From assembly GCA_943789485.1 (NCBI GenBank), contig CALSUH010000028.1, forward strand, positions 23,405 to 87,404: a stretch of 64,000 nucleotides of DNA, written 5' to 3'. A model generated the notes under the pieces. It searched no databases and was not told the DNA's origin. It saw only the letters and a list, made by a program, of their open reading frames with translations. The position numbers and the translations under genes are program-made. Positions 1 through 9,855 of the stretch are shown here, in pieces. The stretch is from an uncultured Pseudomonadales bacterium. Lineage in GTDB: Bacteria > Pseudomonadota > Gammaproteobacteria > Pseudomonadales > Pseudohongiellaceae. Position 1 is the first letter of the stretch. The number at the start of each line of letters is the position of its first letter.

Positions 1-652
1 GATCATCGAATTCAAAACCGATGTGATCCAGTGCAGCGCCACGGGTTGCCTGTCTTGGTGAATTTGAATTGCCAAAGCTGATGTTCATTCCCGGGGCATT
101 GGTTGTGGTCTGAATTGAACCGCGAGGTTTAACCTCGAGTGAGAAAATATCGGTATACCAGGCGAGCATCTCCTCATAGTCCGGTGAAATGAAATGAATG
201 TGGTAGCCGGTGATTTCCTCAGATAGACCCTGGTCTTCCTGCATTTCAACATACACATCGCCGGGCAGCATGATATAGGCATTTGTCTGCCCCTCAGCGC
301 CAATGAAGACGCGACCGACTTCTAGGCCGTCAGCACGCCATTTAGCGAGGAAGGTATCCATGTTGCGTACCTTGAAACCAAAATGATCCATGATGGTTTC
401 CTGCATTGCCACAGTCGGCTCTCGTTCCGTCAGTGCAACGAGCATATTCGGCAGGCGAACTGCTGTTAGCGGCCCTTTCTCCACAACCACACCGTTAAAG
501 TGCTCGACCCAAATCTCTTTGTGTCGATCCATGTCCACAACATTTAGGTGCACATGGCCGTAGGTAAGCCCGGCGGGGTTTGGTGTCGCCAGTTGTGCTT
601 GTGCTGTGGATGTCATAGTAAGAAATAGTAGTAGAGCATATAGACGTTTCAT
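1..652 (-). CDS. VOC-family (glyoxalase-like) secreted protein, partial
   Basis: The reading frame opens with an ATG at 652 and stays open to the left edge, so about 217 residues are present and the C-terminus is missing. The first 20 residues (MKRLYALLLFLTMTSTAQAQ) form a classical signal peptide, so the protein is probably periplasmic. The rest shows two half-domains of the vicinal oxygen chelate fold. The first has a His in GHVHLNV and a DHFGFKV strand. The second has GYHIHF, and a DHIGFEFDD strand lies at the window edge. VOC proteins are metal-dependent dioxygenases, lyases or isomerases; the substrate cannot be told from sequence. It is followed on the same strand, across the edge, by unknown sequence and is preceded by an LLM oxidoreductase. 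Confidence 0.75.
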   Translation of the reverse strand, partial: MKRLYALLLFLTMTSTAQAQLATPNPAGLTYGHVHLNVVDMDRHKEIWVEHFNGVVVEKGPLTAVRLPNMLVALTEREPTVAMQETIMDHFGFKVRNMDTFLAKWRADGLEVGRVFIGAEGQTNAYIMLPGDVYVEMQEDQGLSEEITGYHIHFISPDYEEMLAWYTDIFSLEVKPRGSIQTTTNAPGMNISFGNSNSPRQATRGAALDHIGFEFDD

Positions 653-759
653 GGTGTTTGTTCCTTGTTGTTATGGAGCCTCTGCTTCTTTGGGTCAGAC
701 TAATATTTTGCGATTCCCAAGTCTATGTATTCAGCCATTTATTGGGTCTAAAATACTAC

Positions 760-1761
760 TTACCAGATGTCTGCGAGTAACTGGTAAGAGTGGCGTCTCG
801 CTTCAACATCGTGAGTGATCGTTACTAACATGATCTCGTCGGCTTGGAATTGCTCAGCCACGGCCAGCAGCTTCTCTTTCACTTGCTCGGGTGTGCCGAC
901 GGCGCGTTTTTTTCTGTTCTCATGGAGAGTTTGGAGTTCGCCGGGTGAGTAAGGATAGTCTAATGCTTCGGCCACGGAAGGAAAGGGCCCAGGGTTGCCT
1001 TGTAGCAAGCGACAGTACCAGAGGTCGCGGCTACGCGATAAGCGTATGGCCTCTTCCTCGGTGTCAGCGGTAATACTAAATAAGGTAAGGCAGGTCCAGG
1101 GTGCTTTCAGGTTCGGCCCCTCGCTAAAACGCTCACGATAGAGTTCGAAAATATCCGTCCGTATATTTGGGTTGATGAAGTAGGCGAAGTTGTAAGGTAG
1201 GCCGGCTAGGGCGGCAAGCACTGCGCTGTCTTCGCTAGAGCCTAACATCCACATTTCGGGAGGCGTCGCTACGGTTGGGAATGCGCGAGCCTTTTCCATG
1301 CCTGGGGTACGCGGATCTTTGTCGTTCAGCAGTGCCTGTAGATCGATAACCATGTTCGGGAAGTGCTCCGCGCCAACGCGCGAGCCATACCGTATGGCCG
1401 CGGCGGTAAAGGGGTCGGTGCCAGGCGCTCGTCCTACACCCAAATCCATGCGGTCCGGGTACAGTGTCTGGAGAATTTTGAAGCTCTCCGCTACCTTGTA
1501 CGGGCTGTAGTAGGGCAGCATCACGCCGCCGGAACCAAGTCGGATGTTTGTGGTTTCTGCACCTAACCTGCCAAGTAGCACTTCAGGAGAACAGCCAGCC
1601 AGCGCGTCGGAGGCATGATGTTCGGCTACCCAATAGCGGTGATAGCCGAGCACGTCACACAATTGTGCTAATTCGATAGTTTCCTGCAGAGCGCCCGACG
1701 CATCTGAGTCGGTTTTTATCGGCGATTGGTCGAGCGCCGAAAGTTTTATTTTATTCTTCAT
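760..1761 (-). CDS. LLM class flavin-dependent oxidoreductase
   Basis: This 333-residue protein resembles the bacterial luciferase-like monooxygenase superfamily, in particular the group with E. coli YhbW (MsnO8-type). Recognisable segments in order are the N-terminal strand KIKLSALDQSPI, YWVAEHH near residues 43-49, the LGSGGVMLPYYSPYKVAE segment, and DLGVGRAPGTDP near residues 106-117. The length is normal for the group. Members use reduced FMN supplied by a separate reductase to oxidise small organic substrates; the substrate is not predictable here. No flavin reductase is adjacent. The start ATG at 1761 gives the family-typical N-terminus. It reads in the same direction as the VOC gene downstream, about 107 bp away. 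Confidence 0.85.
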   Translation of the reverse strand: MKNKIKLSALDQSPIKTDSDASGALQETIELAQLCDVLGYHRYWVAEHHASDALAGCSPEVLLGRLGAETTNIRLGSGGVMLPYYSPYKVAESFKILQTLYPDRMDLGVGRAPGTDPFTAAAIRYGSRVGAEHFPNMVIDLQALLNDKDPRTPGMEKARAFPTVATPPEMWMLGSSEDSAVLAALAGLPYNFAYFINPNIRTDIFELYRERFSEGPNLKAPWTCLTLFSITADTEEEAIRLSRSRDLWYCRLLQGNPGPFPSVAEALDYPYSPGELQTLHENRKKRAVGTPEQVKEKLLAVAEQFQADEIMLVTITHDVEARRHSYQLLADIW

Positions 1762-2089
1762 CTCTACTGTGTCTTGACTAAAATCAGGTGTCGAATCCTA
1801 CGCTGTTTCAGTGATATTAACAAAGTGCGATGATTGGTAACACTTTGGGCTGATTTTTTCAAAAGTAGAGTGATTTGTGTGGTTTCGTAACCAAAAATTG
1901 CAAAATCTTGGGGGCTAGTCACTGCCATGGCTCGCTGATTAACGAGCGCTAGGCATTGAAAATTAGTGACTGCATTAAGAAACTAGTTTATGGTGATACC
2001 GTATCTATAAGAAAGTTCATTTTTGAATTTAAAGATTAAAACTAAACAACAATCATTAAGAATGCTATTGCTAACTAAGAGTGAAAATT
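1762..2089. other. Intergenic region, divergent promoters
   Basis: This AT-rich spacer separates the divergent LLM oxidoreductase and TonB-receptor genes and must carry both promoters. I see no further gene, no strong operator palindrome and no RNA gene in it. Confidence 0.4.
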
Positions 2090-5000
2090 ATGCGCAAAAA
2101 ATTCCCATGTAATCGCAAGGCTATCACCGTTGGGGTAATACTTGCAGGTCTATCCGCTTCGGTAGTAGCCCAAGATCAGGATGTAGAAGTTGAAGAGGTT
2201 GTAGTAACAGGCTCTTTCATTCGTGGCTCTGCTCTCGACGCGCCCTCTCCAGTTCAAGTTGTCGACAGAGCAAGTATCGAAGCACAGGGTGCTGCACTTA
2301 TCTGGGACGTGATAAAAAATCTTGAAGTTAACTCCGGTTCATTTACCAACTCAGGTTCCGGCGAACGTTCTCAAGTAGAAGGTACGGCGCAAATCAATTT
2401 GCGTAATCTGGGTGAGAACTCAACGCTAACATTGATAAACGGCAAGCGAGTTGCCCCTTATGCGGCCATAACCAATAACGGTGGCGAATTTGTTGATATT
2501 AACGCAATACCTCTGGTGATGACGGATCGTGTTGAAGTCCTCACAGATGGCGGTTCTGCGTTATATGGGTCAGACGCGGTAGCCGGTGTGGTGAACGTTA
2601 TCATGCGTACCGACTTCGAAGGATTTGAACTCTACGGTGATCTGCAAGGTGTTGAGTCTGCAGGTGACGCCTTTGATACTACACTCAGTGGTATTTGGGG
2701 CTGGGCTAGCGATGACGGAGATACTCACTTTGTTGTCTCAGCTGAGCGTTTTGAGCGCGATAATCTGAATGTTCTAGACGGCAATTTCATCGATGAAAAT
2801 AGCCAGTTCAACGGCGCGGTTTCTAGTATAAGCGGCTCAGGTATAGCCAGTCCTGCTTTTGGAGCAAATATAAATCCAGCGTACGTTGCTCAGGATATTA
2901 TGGACTTCAATGTCTCTCAGGGCGGCTCTGATCAGCTTGTCCTTAGTGACCCGTTGTGTGAATCACTTACCGACGAACTAGGCAGGTCATTCTATACTGG
3001 CAGCCTGAGGGAGACGCGCGGTGAGCGCGGCGGCAATTGCAATGAGGAAGTGTCTCGATTTAATTTCCTATCAAGAGATACAGAGCGTTCTAGTGTGGCC
3101 CTGGCATTCGACCATACCTTCAGCGAAGCGGCAGAGTTTTATTCCTTCGCTAACTATATGGAGAATAAGATAACTCTAGAGGGTGGCGGCTTGAACAATA
3201 CTGGTGGTTCCAGCCGGACTCGTGGACCTACAGTGCAGCTGGCTACACCGGGTTCTTATATAGGTAACCCAGCCTGGGGCGGCTATTCGATCGGCGCACC
3301 GTCTGAACTGGGATACTATGCAGCGGCAGCGGGTAACATCCGGCCAACTGCAGCGGATATTCCGAATAATCCTAATTCCCTCGCAAATGGTGGCCCGAAC
3401 ATAACTACAATCATTAACCCGCGGGATGGAATCCCTAGAAATGGTCAACGTTCCAACTACAATACTTCAGAATCATCGATAGTCCAGGCGGGTTTGCGTG
3501 GTGATTTTGATTATCAGGATCGGCCCTGGAGCTACGACGTAGGTGTGTCTTGGAGTCAGTCCAGCAACGAACAGACCTATCAAACTTTTAATCGTGAGCG
3601 AACGGAGTTGGCCGCGATGGGTTTGGGCGGCCCAAACTGCACGCCAAACGGTAGGTCAGATTTTGATTGGCAAGGCCAGCCAGGACCTTTCGGTGGAGCT
3701 ATACCCACAGCCTGGGACTACTACGGCTCTGGCTATACGCAGACCTTCTTCCCGAATTACGTGTTAACTACTAGGGAGAGTATTTCTCTGGGGCTGACCA
3801 GTAGTAACCAGGGTCAGGGAGGGTGTGAATTCTATAATCCTTACCTGACTCAGTTTACCGACCCCAACCTGGCTAACTCGCCCGAGTTGATGGCGCATAT
3901 CAACGAGACTGTACTCAGGGCGGACAAGCGTAATACGCTAGCTGTGGTCGATGCAGTAGTTGGTGGTGAATTATTCGATATGGCTGGTGGCCCAGCGGCG
4001 ATAGCGTTCGGAGGCCAGTACAGACAAAGAGACGCAAAATCCAGAGCCCCTGCATTGAACTTTCCGGGTATTCCGAATGCGATCTTGGGTTATGACGATA
4101 ACGGTGTGCCGAATGCCTTTCATAAGGTAGATAACAATTACGAATGTGCTAATTGTATCTTTAACTTCGAGAATCAACGCAACACAACGGCACTGTTCTT
4201 CGAGCTTGCCTTGCCGTTCATGGAGAATATAGAAACACAGATAGCGGTTCGTTATGAGGATTATGGCGGCTTTATAGGCAGTGATGTATCGCCTAAGTTT
4301 GCTATCAGCTGGCGACCCACAGAATCACTCCTGCTTAGGGGTTCTTACTCTCAGTCATTCCGCGCGCCGAACATCGGTATCGTCGAGGAAGGATTGGAAG
4401 CTAGCAGCACCATATTTAAAGACCCGATCTCGAACCAGCGGGTTAGAGCTGGTTTGATCCCTCCGACTCCTGAAAATGGTGAGAGCGAATTTTCTTATAC
4501 CCTAGGTGGCCCTGCGCCATTTGTGGGTAATGAGTATGCCGACACGTATAGTCTCGGATTTATCTGGACTCCAGGTGGCACTTTCGAGGGTCTCAGCGTC
4601 CAAGCAGATGCCTGGCGCTTTGAGGTAACCGACCGCGTATTGCCTGAACCTGGAATTTCTGCAGTGCAGCCGGAAATCGAAAGATTTAAAGCGGTCGTGG
4701 GTGATCCTAATAACTACATCCTCAATGATTCTATCTCGGCAGACTCCCCGGTGTTGGATATACCCTGTGATCCGAATGCCCTTACCGCAACGTTCGGAGC
4801 TGACTCCGACGAGCGATTAAATTGTGTGGTAAATCCAGCGCTTTACACCGACACTACTCAAGGGGTTGGTATCAGCCGTGCGTTCAGGAACGAAGACGCC
4901 AGTATGATTACTCTGACTTTGGCGGCTATCAATGCTGGACAGATCACTGCTGATGGTGTTGACGTGAAGTTGGGTTATAACTGGGATAATGATTGGGGCA

Positions 5001-5503
5001 GATTCCGTGTCAGTGCGGATTACACCCACGTAAATACGTACGAGTTAGTCGGTGTTCCAGGTCTAGAGTTGGGCTTGTTGGATACTGGAATTTTCGATGC
5101 TGCGGGTACCTCAGGTAATGGTTTGCATGTGCGTTCATTGCCAGATAACAAAGGCAATGTGACTTTTAGCTGGCAACGCAATCAGCATGGCTTGACCTTG
5201 ATTAATCGTCATATCGGTTCTTATCAGGATCTGGCTTATGCTACTACGTATGAACTAGGTAATGATCTGGTGAGATCTCTGGTAGAGAAATCTATAAGTA
5301 GTTACAACACTTGGGATCTTCAGTATCGCTATTCTCACGATTGGGGTAATAGCAATCTGGGTAATACTATTTTCACGTTTGGAGTTCTCGACATGTTTAA
5401 TGAGCAGATTCCCTATCGTGAGGCCAATGGCTTGAACTACGATGCAACAGTATTCGATCCTCGCGGTCGAAGGCTCTATGCCCGAGCATTGTGGCAGTTC
5501 TAA
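2090..5503 (+). CDS. TonB-dependent outer-membrane receptor
   Basis: This is a large receptor of about 1,137 residues with a signal peptide ending near VVAQ, a TonB-box-like VEEVVVTG stretch, and a plug domain with the usual order: SPVQVVDRASIE, LRNLGENSTLTLINGKR and DRVEVLTDGGSALYGSDAVAGVVN. A long beta-barrel follows, ending in a terminal aromatic residue (RALWQF). Such proteins import ligands across the outer membrane using energy from TonB-ExbB-ExbD. The size and NLGENSTLTLINGKR-type plug are common in marine gammaproteobacterial receptors that are not classical siderophore receptors; the ligand is unknown. A GTG at 2081 is in frame, but ATG at 2090 has an AAGAG ribosome-binding site just upstream and is preferred. 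The gene is monocistronic and ends at a strong terminator. Confidence 0.9.
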   Translation: MRKKFPCNRKAITVGVILAGLSASVVAQDQDVEVEEVVVTGSFIRGSALDAPSPVQVVDRASIEAQGAALIWDVIKNLEVNSGSFTNSGSGERSQVEGTAQINLRNLGENSTLTLINGKRVAPYAAITNNGGEFVDINAIPLVMTDRVEVLTDGGSALYGSDAVAGVVNVIMRTDFEGFELYGDLQGVESAGDAFDTTLSGIWGWASDDGDTHFVVSAERFERDNLNVLDGNFIDENSQFNGAVSSISGSGIASPAFGANINPAYVAQDIMDFNVSQGGSDQLVLSDPLCESLTDELGRSFYTGSLRETRGERGGNCNEEVSRFNFLSRDTERSSVALAFDHTFSEAAEFYSFANYMENKITLEGGGLNNTGGSSRTRGPTVQLATPGSYIGNPAWGGYSIGAPSELGYYAAAAGNIRPTAADIPNNPNSLANGGPNITTIINPRDGIPRNGQRSNYNTSESSIVQAGLRGDFDYQDRPWSYDVGVSWSQSSNEQTYQTFNRERTELAAMGLGGPNCTPNGRSDFDWQGQPGPFGGAIPTAWDYYGSGYTQTFFPNYVLTTRESISLGLTSSNQGQGGCEFYNPYLTQFTDPNLANSPELMAHINETVLRADKRNTLAVVDAVVGGELFDMAGGPAAIAFGGQYRQRDAKSRAPALNFPGIPNAILGYDDNGVPNAFHKVDNNYECANCIFNFENQRNTTALFFELALPFMENIETQIAVRYEDYGGFIGSDVSPKFAISWRPTESLLLRGSYSQSFRAPNIGIVEEGLEASSTIFKDPISNQRVRAGLIPPTPENGESEFSYTLGGPAPFVGNEYADTYSLGFIWTPGGTFEGLSVQADAWRFEVTDRVLPEPGISAVQPEIERFKAVVGDPNNYILNDSISADSPVLDIPCDPNALTATFGADSDERLNCVVNPALYTDTTQGVGISRAFRNEDASMITLTLAAINAGQITADGVDVKLGYNWDNDWGRFRVSADYTHVNTYELVGVPGLELGLLDTGIFDAAGTSGNGLHVRSLPDNKGNVTFSWQRNQHGLTLINRHIGSYQDLAYATTYELGNDLVRSLVEKSISSYNTWDLQYRYSHDWGNSNLGNTIFTFGVLDMFNEQIPYREANGLNYDATVFDPRGRRLYARALWQF

Positions 5504-5530
5504 TTACTGACTAGTTTGGTAATTTGAAAA

Positions 5531-5562
5531 AACGGCGATGAGAAACCATCGCCGTTTTTTTT
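5531..5562 (+). terminator. Rho-independent terminator
   Basis: A perfect 10-bp stem (AACGGCGATG paired with CATCGCCGTT) with the six-base loop AGAAAC is followed by a run of T and preceded by a run of A. It lies between the TonB receptor and the convergent 2OG-oxygenase-like gene and can stop transcription from either side. Confidence 0.92.
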
Positions 5563-5612
5563 CGTCTTGAGAATGTTGGTTTTTAGAAATTTCTGAGTTT
5601 GGAGTTGGAGGG

Positions 5613-6257
5613 TTAGGTAGCTGACTTCTGTCTCATTTCGAAGTTAAACGACATGCTGATGCGTTCTCTATTAGATTGATTCTGTGCAACACCATGCTCC
5701 AGCCATGAAGGAAAGAGAAACAGCTTGCCCGGCTCCGGCGCCAGCTTCGCGTGGAAGGAATTCTCGGCCCGCTGACCGTCCGCAGCAGGTGGCATCATCC
5801 AACGGGCCATCCTCGGGTCTTTGAAGCTGATCGCCGGGCTGCTTGCATCACTCTTCACATAGAAAACTCCGCTGATGTGAGAATAGGGATGCAGATGCTC
5901 TGGGTGAAAACTGTGTTTAGGATTAATGTTAGCGAACAACGAATTCATTTCCGGCTGATAGTTCGTCGTATCCCAGTGATGATCCCGCGCGTAATTCTGC
6001 GCACACTGATGAAAGAATTTAACAAGATCCTCCAGTTTCGTATCGTTAAATAGACTGCTATTGGTAAAATAGGACGTATAGCCGCTGGGATATTGTTCAG
6101 CGCTAATTTTCTGACCTTCTTCATCTTGTTCGCGCAGTGTCTCTACGTAGGAGACGAGTTCGTCTTCAGAGGCAGAGAACTCGGGATACCATGCTTCGTA
6201 GATAAGTGTTGGGAATAAAACCCGAACCCCATTTTCCTTCTTAGTATTGCCGGTCAT
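5613..6257 (-). CDS. Putative 2OG-Fe(II) oxygenase family protein (TIGR02466-like)
   Basis: This 214-residue soluble protein matches by eye the TIGR02466 group of putative 2-oxoglutarate/Fe(II) oxygenases. Features are the N-terminal FPTLIYEAW, a central HPEHLHPYSHISGVFYV segment with candidate metal-binding histidines, a SFKDPR strand, and a C-terminal LFPSWLEHGVAQN...RISMSFNFE segment carrying the distal His and the Arg expected to hold 2-oxoglutarate. The exact facial triad is not certain from sequence alone, and the substrate is unknown. The gene starts 9 bp after the stop codon of the upstream serine hydrolase on the same strand, so the two are probably co-transcribed. Confidence 0.72.
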   Translation of the reverse strand: MTGNTKKENGVRVLFPTLIYEAWYPEFSASEDELVSYVETLREQDEEGQKISAEQYPSGYTSYFTNSSLFNDTKLEDLVKFFHQCAQNYARDHHWDTTNYQPEMNSLFANINPKHSFHPEHLHPYSHISGVFYVKSDASSPAISFKDPRMARWMMPPAADGQRAENSFHAKLAPEPGKLFLFPSWLEHGVAQNQSNRERISMSFNFEMRQKSAT

Positions 6258-6266
6258 GTTTTCCCC

Positions 6267-7535
6267 TTAATCGACTATGGCTTGATAGATACCGCTACGT
6301 AGCTTGGCGTAGTCATCTAGGCCTGTAGCGGGAATGATTTGCGTTAGGTACACGACGACCAACTCTTCCTGTGGGTCGACCCAATAGGTAGAGTGATAGG
6401 CTCCACCCCAGCCATATTCACCGACTGAGCCTAGACTGCCGCGTTCTCCTAAATCCGTGACCACGGAGAAACCCAAGCCAAATCCTGTGCCACTTCGAAA
6501 CGGAATATCGCCTAGATGATTAGTAGTCATTAACTCAATGGTTTTGGGGGAGAGGAGTCTCTGGCCATTCAACTCGCCACCGTTGAGAGTCATCTGCAGA
6601 AATTTTGCATAGTCGTTAGCAGTCGATAGCAGTCCTGCGCCGCCAGAGAAGCTAACTCTAGGGCCATTGTCGTACAAGCCTTGGCTTTGCATGCCATTAG
6701 TCTCAGGTCGCGCCTCAATACCACCGCCTGCTTTAGGACGGTATACCGTTGCAAGGCGGCCCTTCTTTTCTTCGGGCAGATAGAAGTGTGTATCGTTCAT
6801 GTCTAGCGGTTCGAAAATTTCTTGTCTAAGGAAACTGTTCAGGTCCATGCCGCTGGCTTTTTCGATAACGGCGCCCAAAATGTCAGTGTTATAACCGTAT
6901 ATCCAACGCTCACCTGGGTGTTCATCCAAAGGCAAGGAAGCCATGCGAGCGATGGTGTCGGCAACCGGTTCATTACGGTCGGCGAAGTACCAACCCTGAA
7001 AGCCTGCTTCTTCCCACTTATCAGCGGCTGGTCCGCTGCCATAGCTCATGCCGCCAGTATGGGTTAACAGGTTACGCAGAGTAATAGAGCGCCTGGAGGG
7101 TTCGAGACTGTAGCCACCATCGTCATTTGACACTGCCACCTGCATATCTTCCCATTCGGGGATATAGCGCTCCAGAGGGTGGCCAATATCTAGCGCACCA
7201 CGCTCATGCAGAATCATGATGCCTGTGCTGACTATCGCCTTTGTCTGTGAAGCGATACGAAATATTGTGTCTGTGCCCATGGGAATGCCAGCTGCAATGT
7301 CCTGCATACCATTCGCGCTAGCGTAGGCGATTTTTCCCCTGCGTAGCACCATGACCACTTGTCCAGCTAATTGATCATTGTCGACGTAGGACTTGAGCAC
7401 CGCATCAAGACGCTCGAGCCGATCTGAAGACATGCCTAAGCGTTCAGGACGTGCGCGATCGAAATCGTCCGCGATGCTGGCAGTCGAAAGTAGTAGAAGT
7501 AGTGGAGCGATAAGACGAATTGTAAATTTATACAT
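6267..7535 (-). CDS. Serine hydrolase of the beta-lactamase/EstB family
   Basis: This 422-residue protein has a signal peptide (cleavage near SIADD) and a class C beta-lactamase-like domain. The catalytic S-x-x-K is S96-Q-T-K99, the YxN-equivalent Tyr lies in WIYGYNTD near residue 213, and the GWGGAYHSTYWVDP segment near the C-terminus takes the place of the KTG motif. These enzymes are periplasmic or secreted esterases, D-aminopeptidases or related hydrolases rather than true beta-lactamases. It is the first gene of a probable two-gene unit with the 2OG-oxygenase-like gene. The start at 7535 has a GGGGAGT-type ribosome-binding site just upstream. Confidence 0.85.
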   Translation of the reverse strand: MYKFTIRLIAPLLLLLSTASIADDFDRARPERLGMSSDRLERLDAVLKSYVDNDQLAGQVVMVLRRGKIAYASANGMQDIAAGIPMGTDTIFRIASQTKAIVSTGIMILHERGALDIGHPLERYIPEWEDMQVAVSNDDGGYSLEPSRRSITLRNLLTHTGGMSYGSGPAADKWEEAGFQGWYFADRNEPVADTIARMASLPLDEHPGERWIYGYNTDILGAVIEKASGMDLNSFLRQEIFEPLDMNDTHFYLPEEKKGRLATVYRPKAGGGIEARPETNGMQSQGLYDNGPRVSFSGGAGLLSTANDYAKFLQMTLNGGELNGQRLLSPKTIELMTTNHLGDIPFRSGTGFGLGFSVVTDLGERGSLGSVGEYGWGGAYHSTYWVDPQEELVVVYLTQIIPATGLDDYAKLRSGIYQAIVD

Positions 7536-8098
7536 GGAGACTCCCCTCTAGTTATTGTACTGGTAGCTTAGAATGAAACGCCCTTGCTTTGATGTGACCT
7601 GACAACTCTGTCGGTTGTAGCGATTATCAATGGTGGCCATTGTCCATGCAAGTAGTGATATTGCGCGTTTATAGATCTGCTTTTTGGTTTGTTAACTGGT
7701 TGATGAAAATGAACTAATTAGGAATATATTTTCAAGATAGAGAGTTTCGATTGACATTATTTTAGTGCTGGCGCATTGCCGCGCCCCTATAAATACACGA
7801 TTTTATTTCTGGTGGCCTGAGTCTACGGGTAGCTAGGAGAACAACATCTAAGTTTTCCTTCTATGGCGCCATGAGTTAGGGCGGTCTATTGCTTCTCAGA
7901 ATACTCCCTCGCCATAGCGCTTAGCGTTGTAACGGATTATGAGGAATGGGTAATACCATTTGGCATTCGAGTCTACTGCAGGTTTATCCGGAAACGATAA
8001 TGAATCTGCGGCACGCGGCTGGCCACACAGGGATATACAATGTGGTTAGATTAGTTGCGCCGTCGAGGTAGATAACAGACGTTGTGTTACAGGAAGTT
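7536..8098. other. Long intergenic region without recognisable gene
   Basis: This stretch of 563 bp lies between two minus-strand genes. I find no ORF with coding character, no tRNA and no clear hairpin. The left part must hold the promoter of the serine hydrolase; the rest looks like decayed non-coding sequence. Confidence 0.4.
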
Positions 8099-9100
8099 TT
8101 ACAGCTTAGCCTCGAACCAGCTTGCCAGACGACGACCGGCAAGAGCGAGACGCAGTCCCGAGTGGTACTTCATCGTTTCGACATAGTCATCGCTAAGATT
8201 AAATTTGCGGAGTTTATCTGGGGAGTCGTCCGAACCCGCGATCGCCGATTTCATATCGATTGTATAAACGGTGTTAAGTAAGAGCGCTCGGCTCTCCTGC
8301 ATCCACAAAGACCAATCTCCATTGTCTTGTCGGCTCATTCTTTCGAGCGTTGTGGAATGTTGTCTGAGTAGTGTTTCAAAATTGGTTTTAACTCCTTTAC
8401 TACTCACCGCTGAGTCCCAGCGAGCATGTAAATTTCTTCCATCGGTCTCGATGCCGTTGCCACCACGATCTCCAGTTGAAAATCGATTCGCAGAATACAG
8501 CGACCCGGTATGCAGCGGTTGATGAATGTCGCCGATCAAATGCAAGACCCAGCACAGGGCTACGGCACGTTGCGGCAATGAAGCCTGCGAGTCGGCAAGC
8601 AGAGTCGTGTTGTAGTCCAGTGCTACCATAACATTGTCAGCGTTTACCTCATTACGAAACTCTCGAGTGTTCTTGCCTGCAATATCCTCGAAAGGAGCGA
8701 CCCGAATATAGGTGTTCCCCTGCACCTGAGCCTGACCTCTTAGCCAGGCACCATCGATATAGTGCCAGTTGGCACGGTTGTACAGTTCTCGCTCCGCTTC
8801 GGGCAGTCCGCGTGTGATGTCGGGCCAGAATGCAGCCTGACCTAGAAGCCAAACGAATCGTGCTTCTTCACTGCCACGTGCAATTGAGGCAGGCATCTGA
8901 TCTGCGAAGTCTTGTTGATAGCGCGGGTGCTGCTGCAAGATTTTAAGTAACTCAGCCTTCGAGTTGTCACTTAGATAGTTGCTCGCTATAGCGGCGGACA
9001 ACCTATGACCAACAGAGTCCCAGGCGAACGCGCTCTGCATGGACAGTATTGTCAAAGAGGTGAAAAGGGCTAATAGAAAATTTTTACGGGCGCAAGCCAT
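8099..9100 (-). CDS. S1/P1-type nuclease
   Basis: This 333-residue secreted protein has the hallmarks of the zinc-dependent S1/P1 nuclease family. The signal peptide ends at Ala26, so that Trp27 becomes the mature N-terminus, whose amino group is a zinc ligand. It is followed by GH (His32), WHYID, the HLIGDIHQPLH helix, GDRGGN and NLHARWDSA. These enzymes hydrolyse single-stranded DNA/RNA and 3'-nucleotides. In marine heterotrophs they are usually periplasmic or extracellular and serve nucleic acid and phosphate scavenging. The gene appears monocistronic. Family assignment is very firm; physiological role is inferred. Confidence 0.93.
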   Translation of the reverse strand: MACARKNFLLALFTSLTILSMQSAFAWDSVGHRLSAAIASNYLSDNSKAELLKILQQHPRYQQDFADQMPASIARGSEEARFVWLLGQAAFWPDITRGLPEAERELYNRANWHYIDGAWLRGQAQVQGNTYIRVAPFEDIAGKNTREFRNEVNADNVMVALDYNTTLLADSQASLPQRAVALCWVLHLIGDIHQPLHTGSLYSANRFSTGDRGGNGIETDGRNLHARWDSAVSSKGVKTNFETLLRQHSTTLERMSRQDNGDWSLWMQESRALLLNTVYTIDMKSAIAGSDDSPDKLRKFNLSDDYVETMKYHSGLRLALAGRRLASWFEAKL

Positions 9101-9159
9101 GATGAGCTACTCGTAAAGGCGAAGCTTGAGTGTAGTGCTTTCGAGAGGTTCCCGCCAGA

Positions 9160-9855
9160 CTAGACTTCTAGCCACTCTGCTCTGACATCGTCCGCTTTAA
9201 GCAAGCTGTTCGGGGTTCCCTCGTAGACAATTTTTCCGTGACCCATCACATAAAGTCGATTAGAAATCTTCAGGGCGATTGACAGCTTCTGTTCCACTAA
9301 GAGAATGGATACGCCTCGTTTTGCGATTTCCTGCAGTAATTGCGCGAGCTGCGCGACAATTTTCGGCGCTAAGCCTTCGGTAGGCTCATCGATCATGATC
9401 ATATCAGGGTCACCCATTAGTGTGCGACACATACACAGCATCTGCTGTTCGCCACCACTTAGTGCGCCACCGGGAACATCGGCGCGTTCAGCTAAATTTG
9501 GAAACATGCTGAACATCTCATCGATGTTCCAGCGGCCGGTTGGCTGATTTGATTTCATGCCGAGTACAAGATTCTGCCTGACAGTAAGTGTGGGGAAGAT
9601 GTCGCGATTTTCAGGAACATAGCCCAGTCCGAGATGAGCGATCTCAAAACTCTTCTTGCCAGCTATTTCATTCCCTTTGAATTGGATAGAACCTTGGGGT
9701 GCGACTTCACCCATTATGGTTTTGACAGTCGTGGAACGGCCGACACCGTTACGCCCGAGCAGGCTAACGATTTCGCCCTCGGCAACTTCAAAGTTGACGC
9801 CCTGCAGTATGTGGCTCTTGCCGTAGAAGGCATGAAGGTCGCTTACTTTAAGCAC
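9160..9855 (-). CDS. livF: Branched-chain amino acid-type ABC transporter ATPase (LivF-like)
   Basis: This 231-residue ATPase is of the LivF type, the last gene of a five-gene importer cluster. The ABC signature LSGGEQQML, Walker B MIMIDEPTEGL and the switch His region are intact. The Walker A loop reads GRNGVGRST at residues 34-42, with Arg40 where almost all ABC proteins have the catalytic Lys. I checked this against the DNA (codon CGT). The partner ATPase LivG has a normal Lys. The start overlaps the end of livG by 8 bp, indicating translational coupling. The transported ligand is unknown; LivF is a family name here, not proof of leucine transport. Confidence 0.88.
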   Translation of the reverse strand: MLKVSDLHAFYGKSHILQGVNFEVAEGEIVSLLGRNGVGRSTTVKTIMGEVAPQGSIQFKGNEIAGKKSFEIAHLGLGYVPENRDIFPTLTVRQNLVLGMKSNQPTGRWNIDEMFSMFPNLAERADVPGGALSGGEQQMLCMCRTLMGDPDMIMIDEPTEGLAPKIVAQLAQLLQEIAKRGVSILLVEQKLSIALKISNRLYVMGHGKIVYEGTPNSLLKADDVRAEWLEV

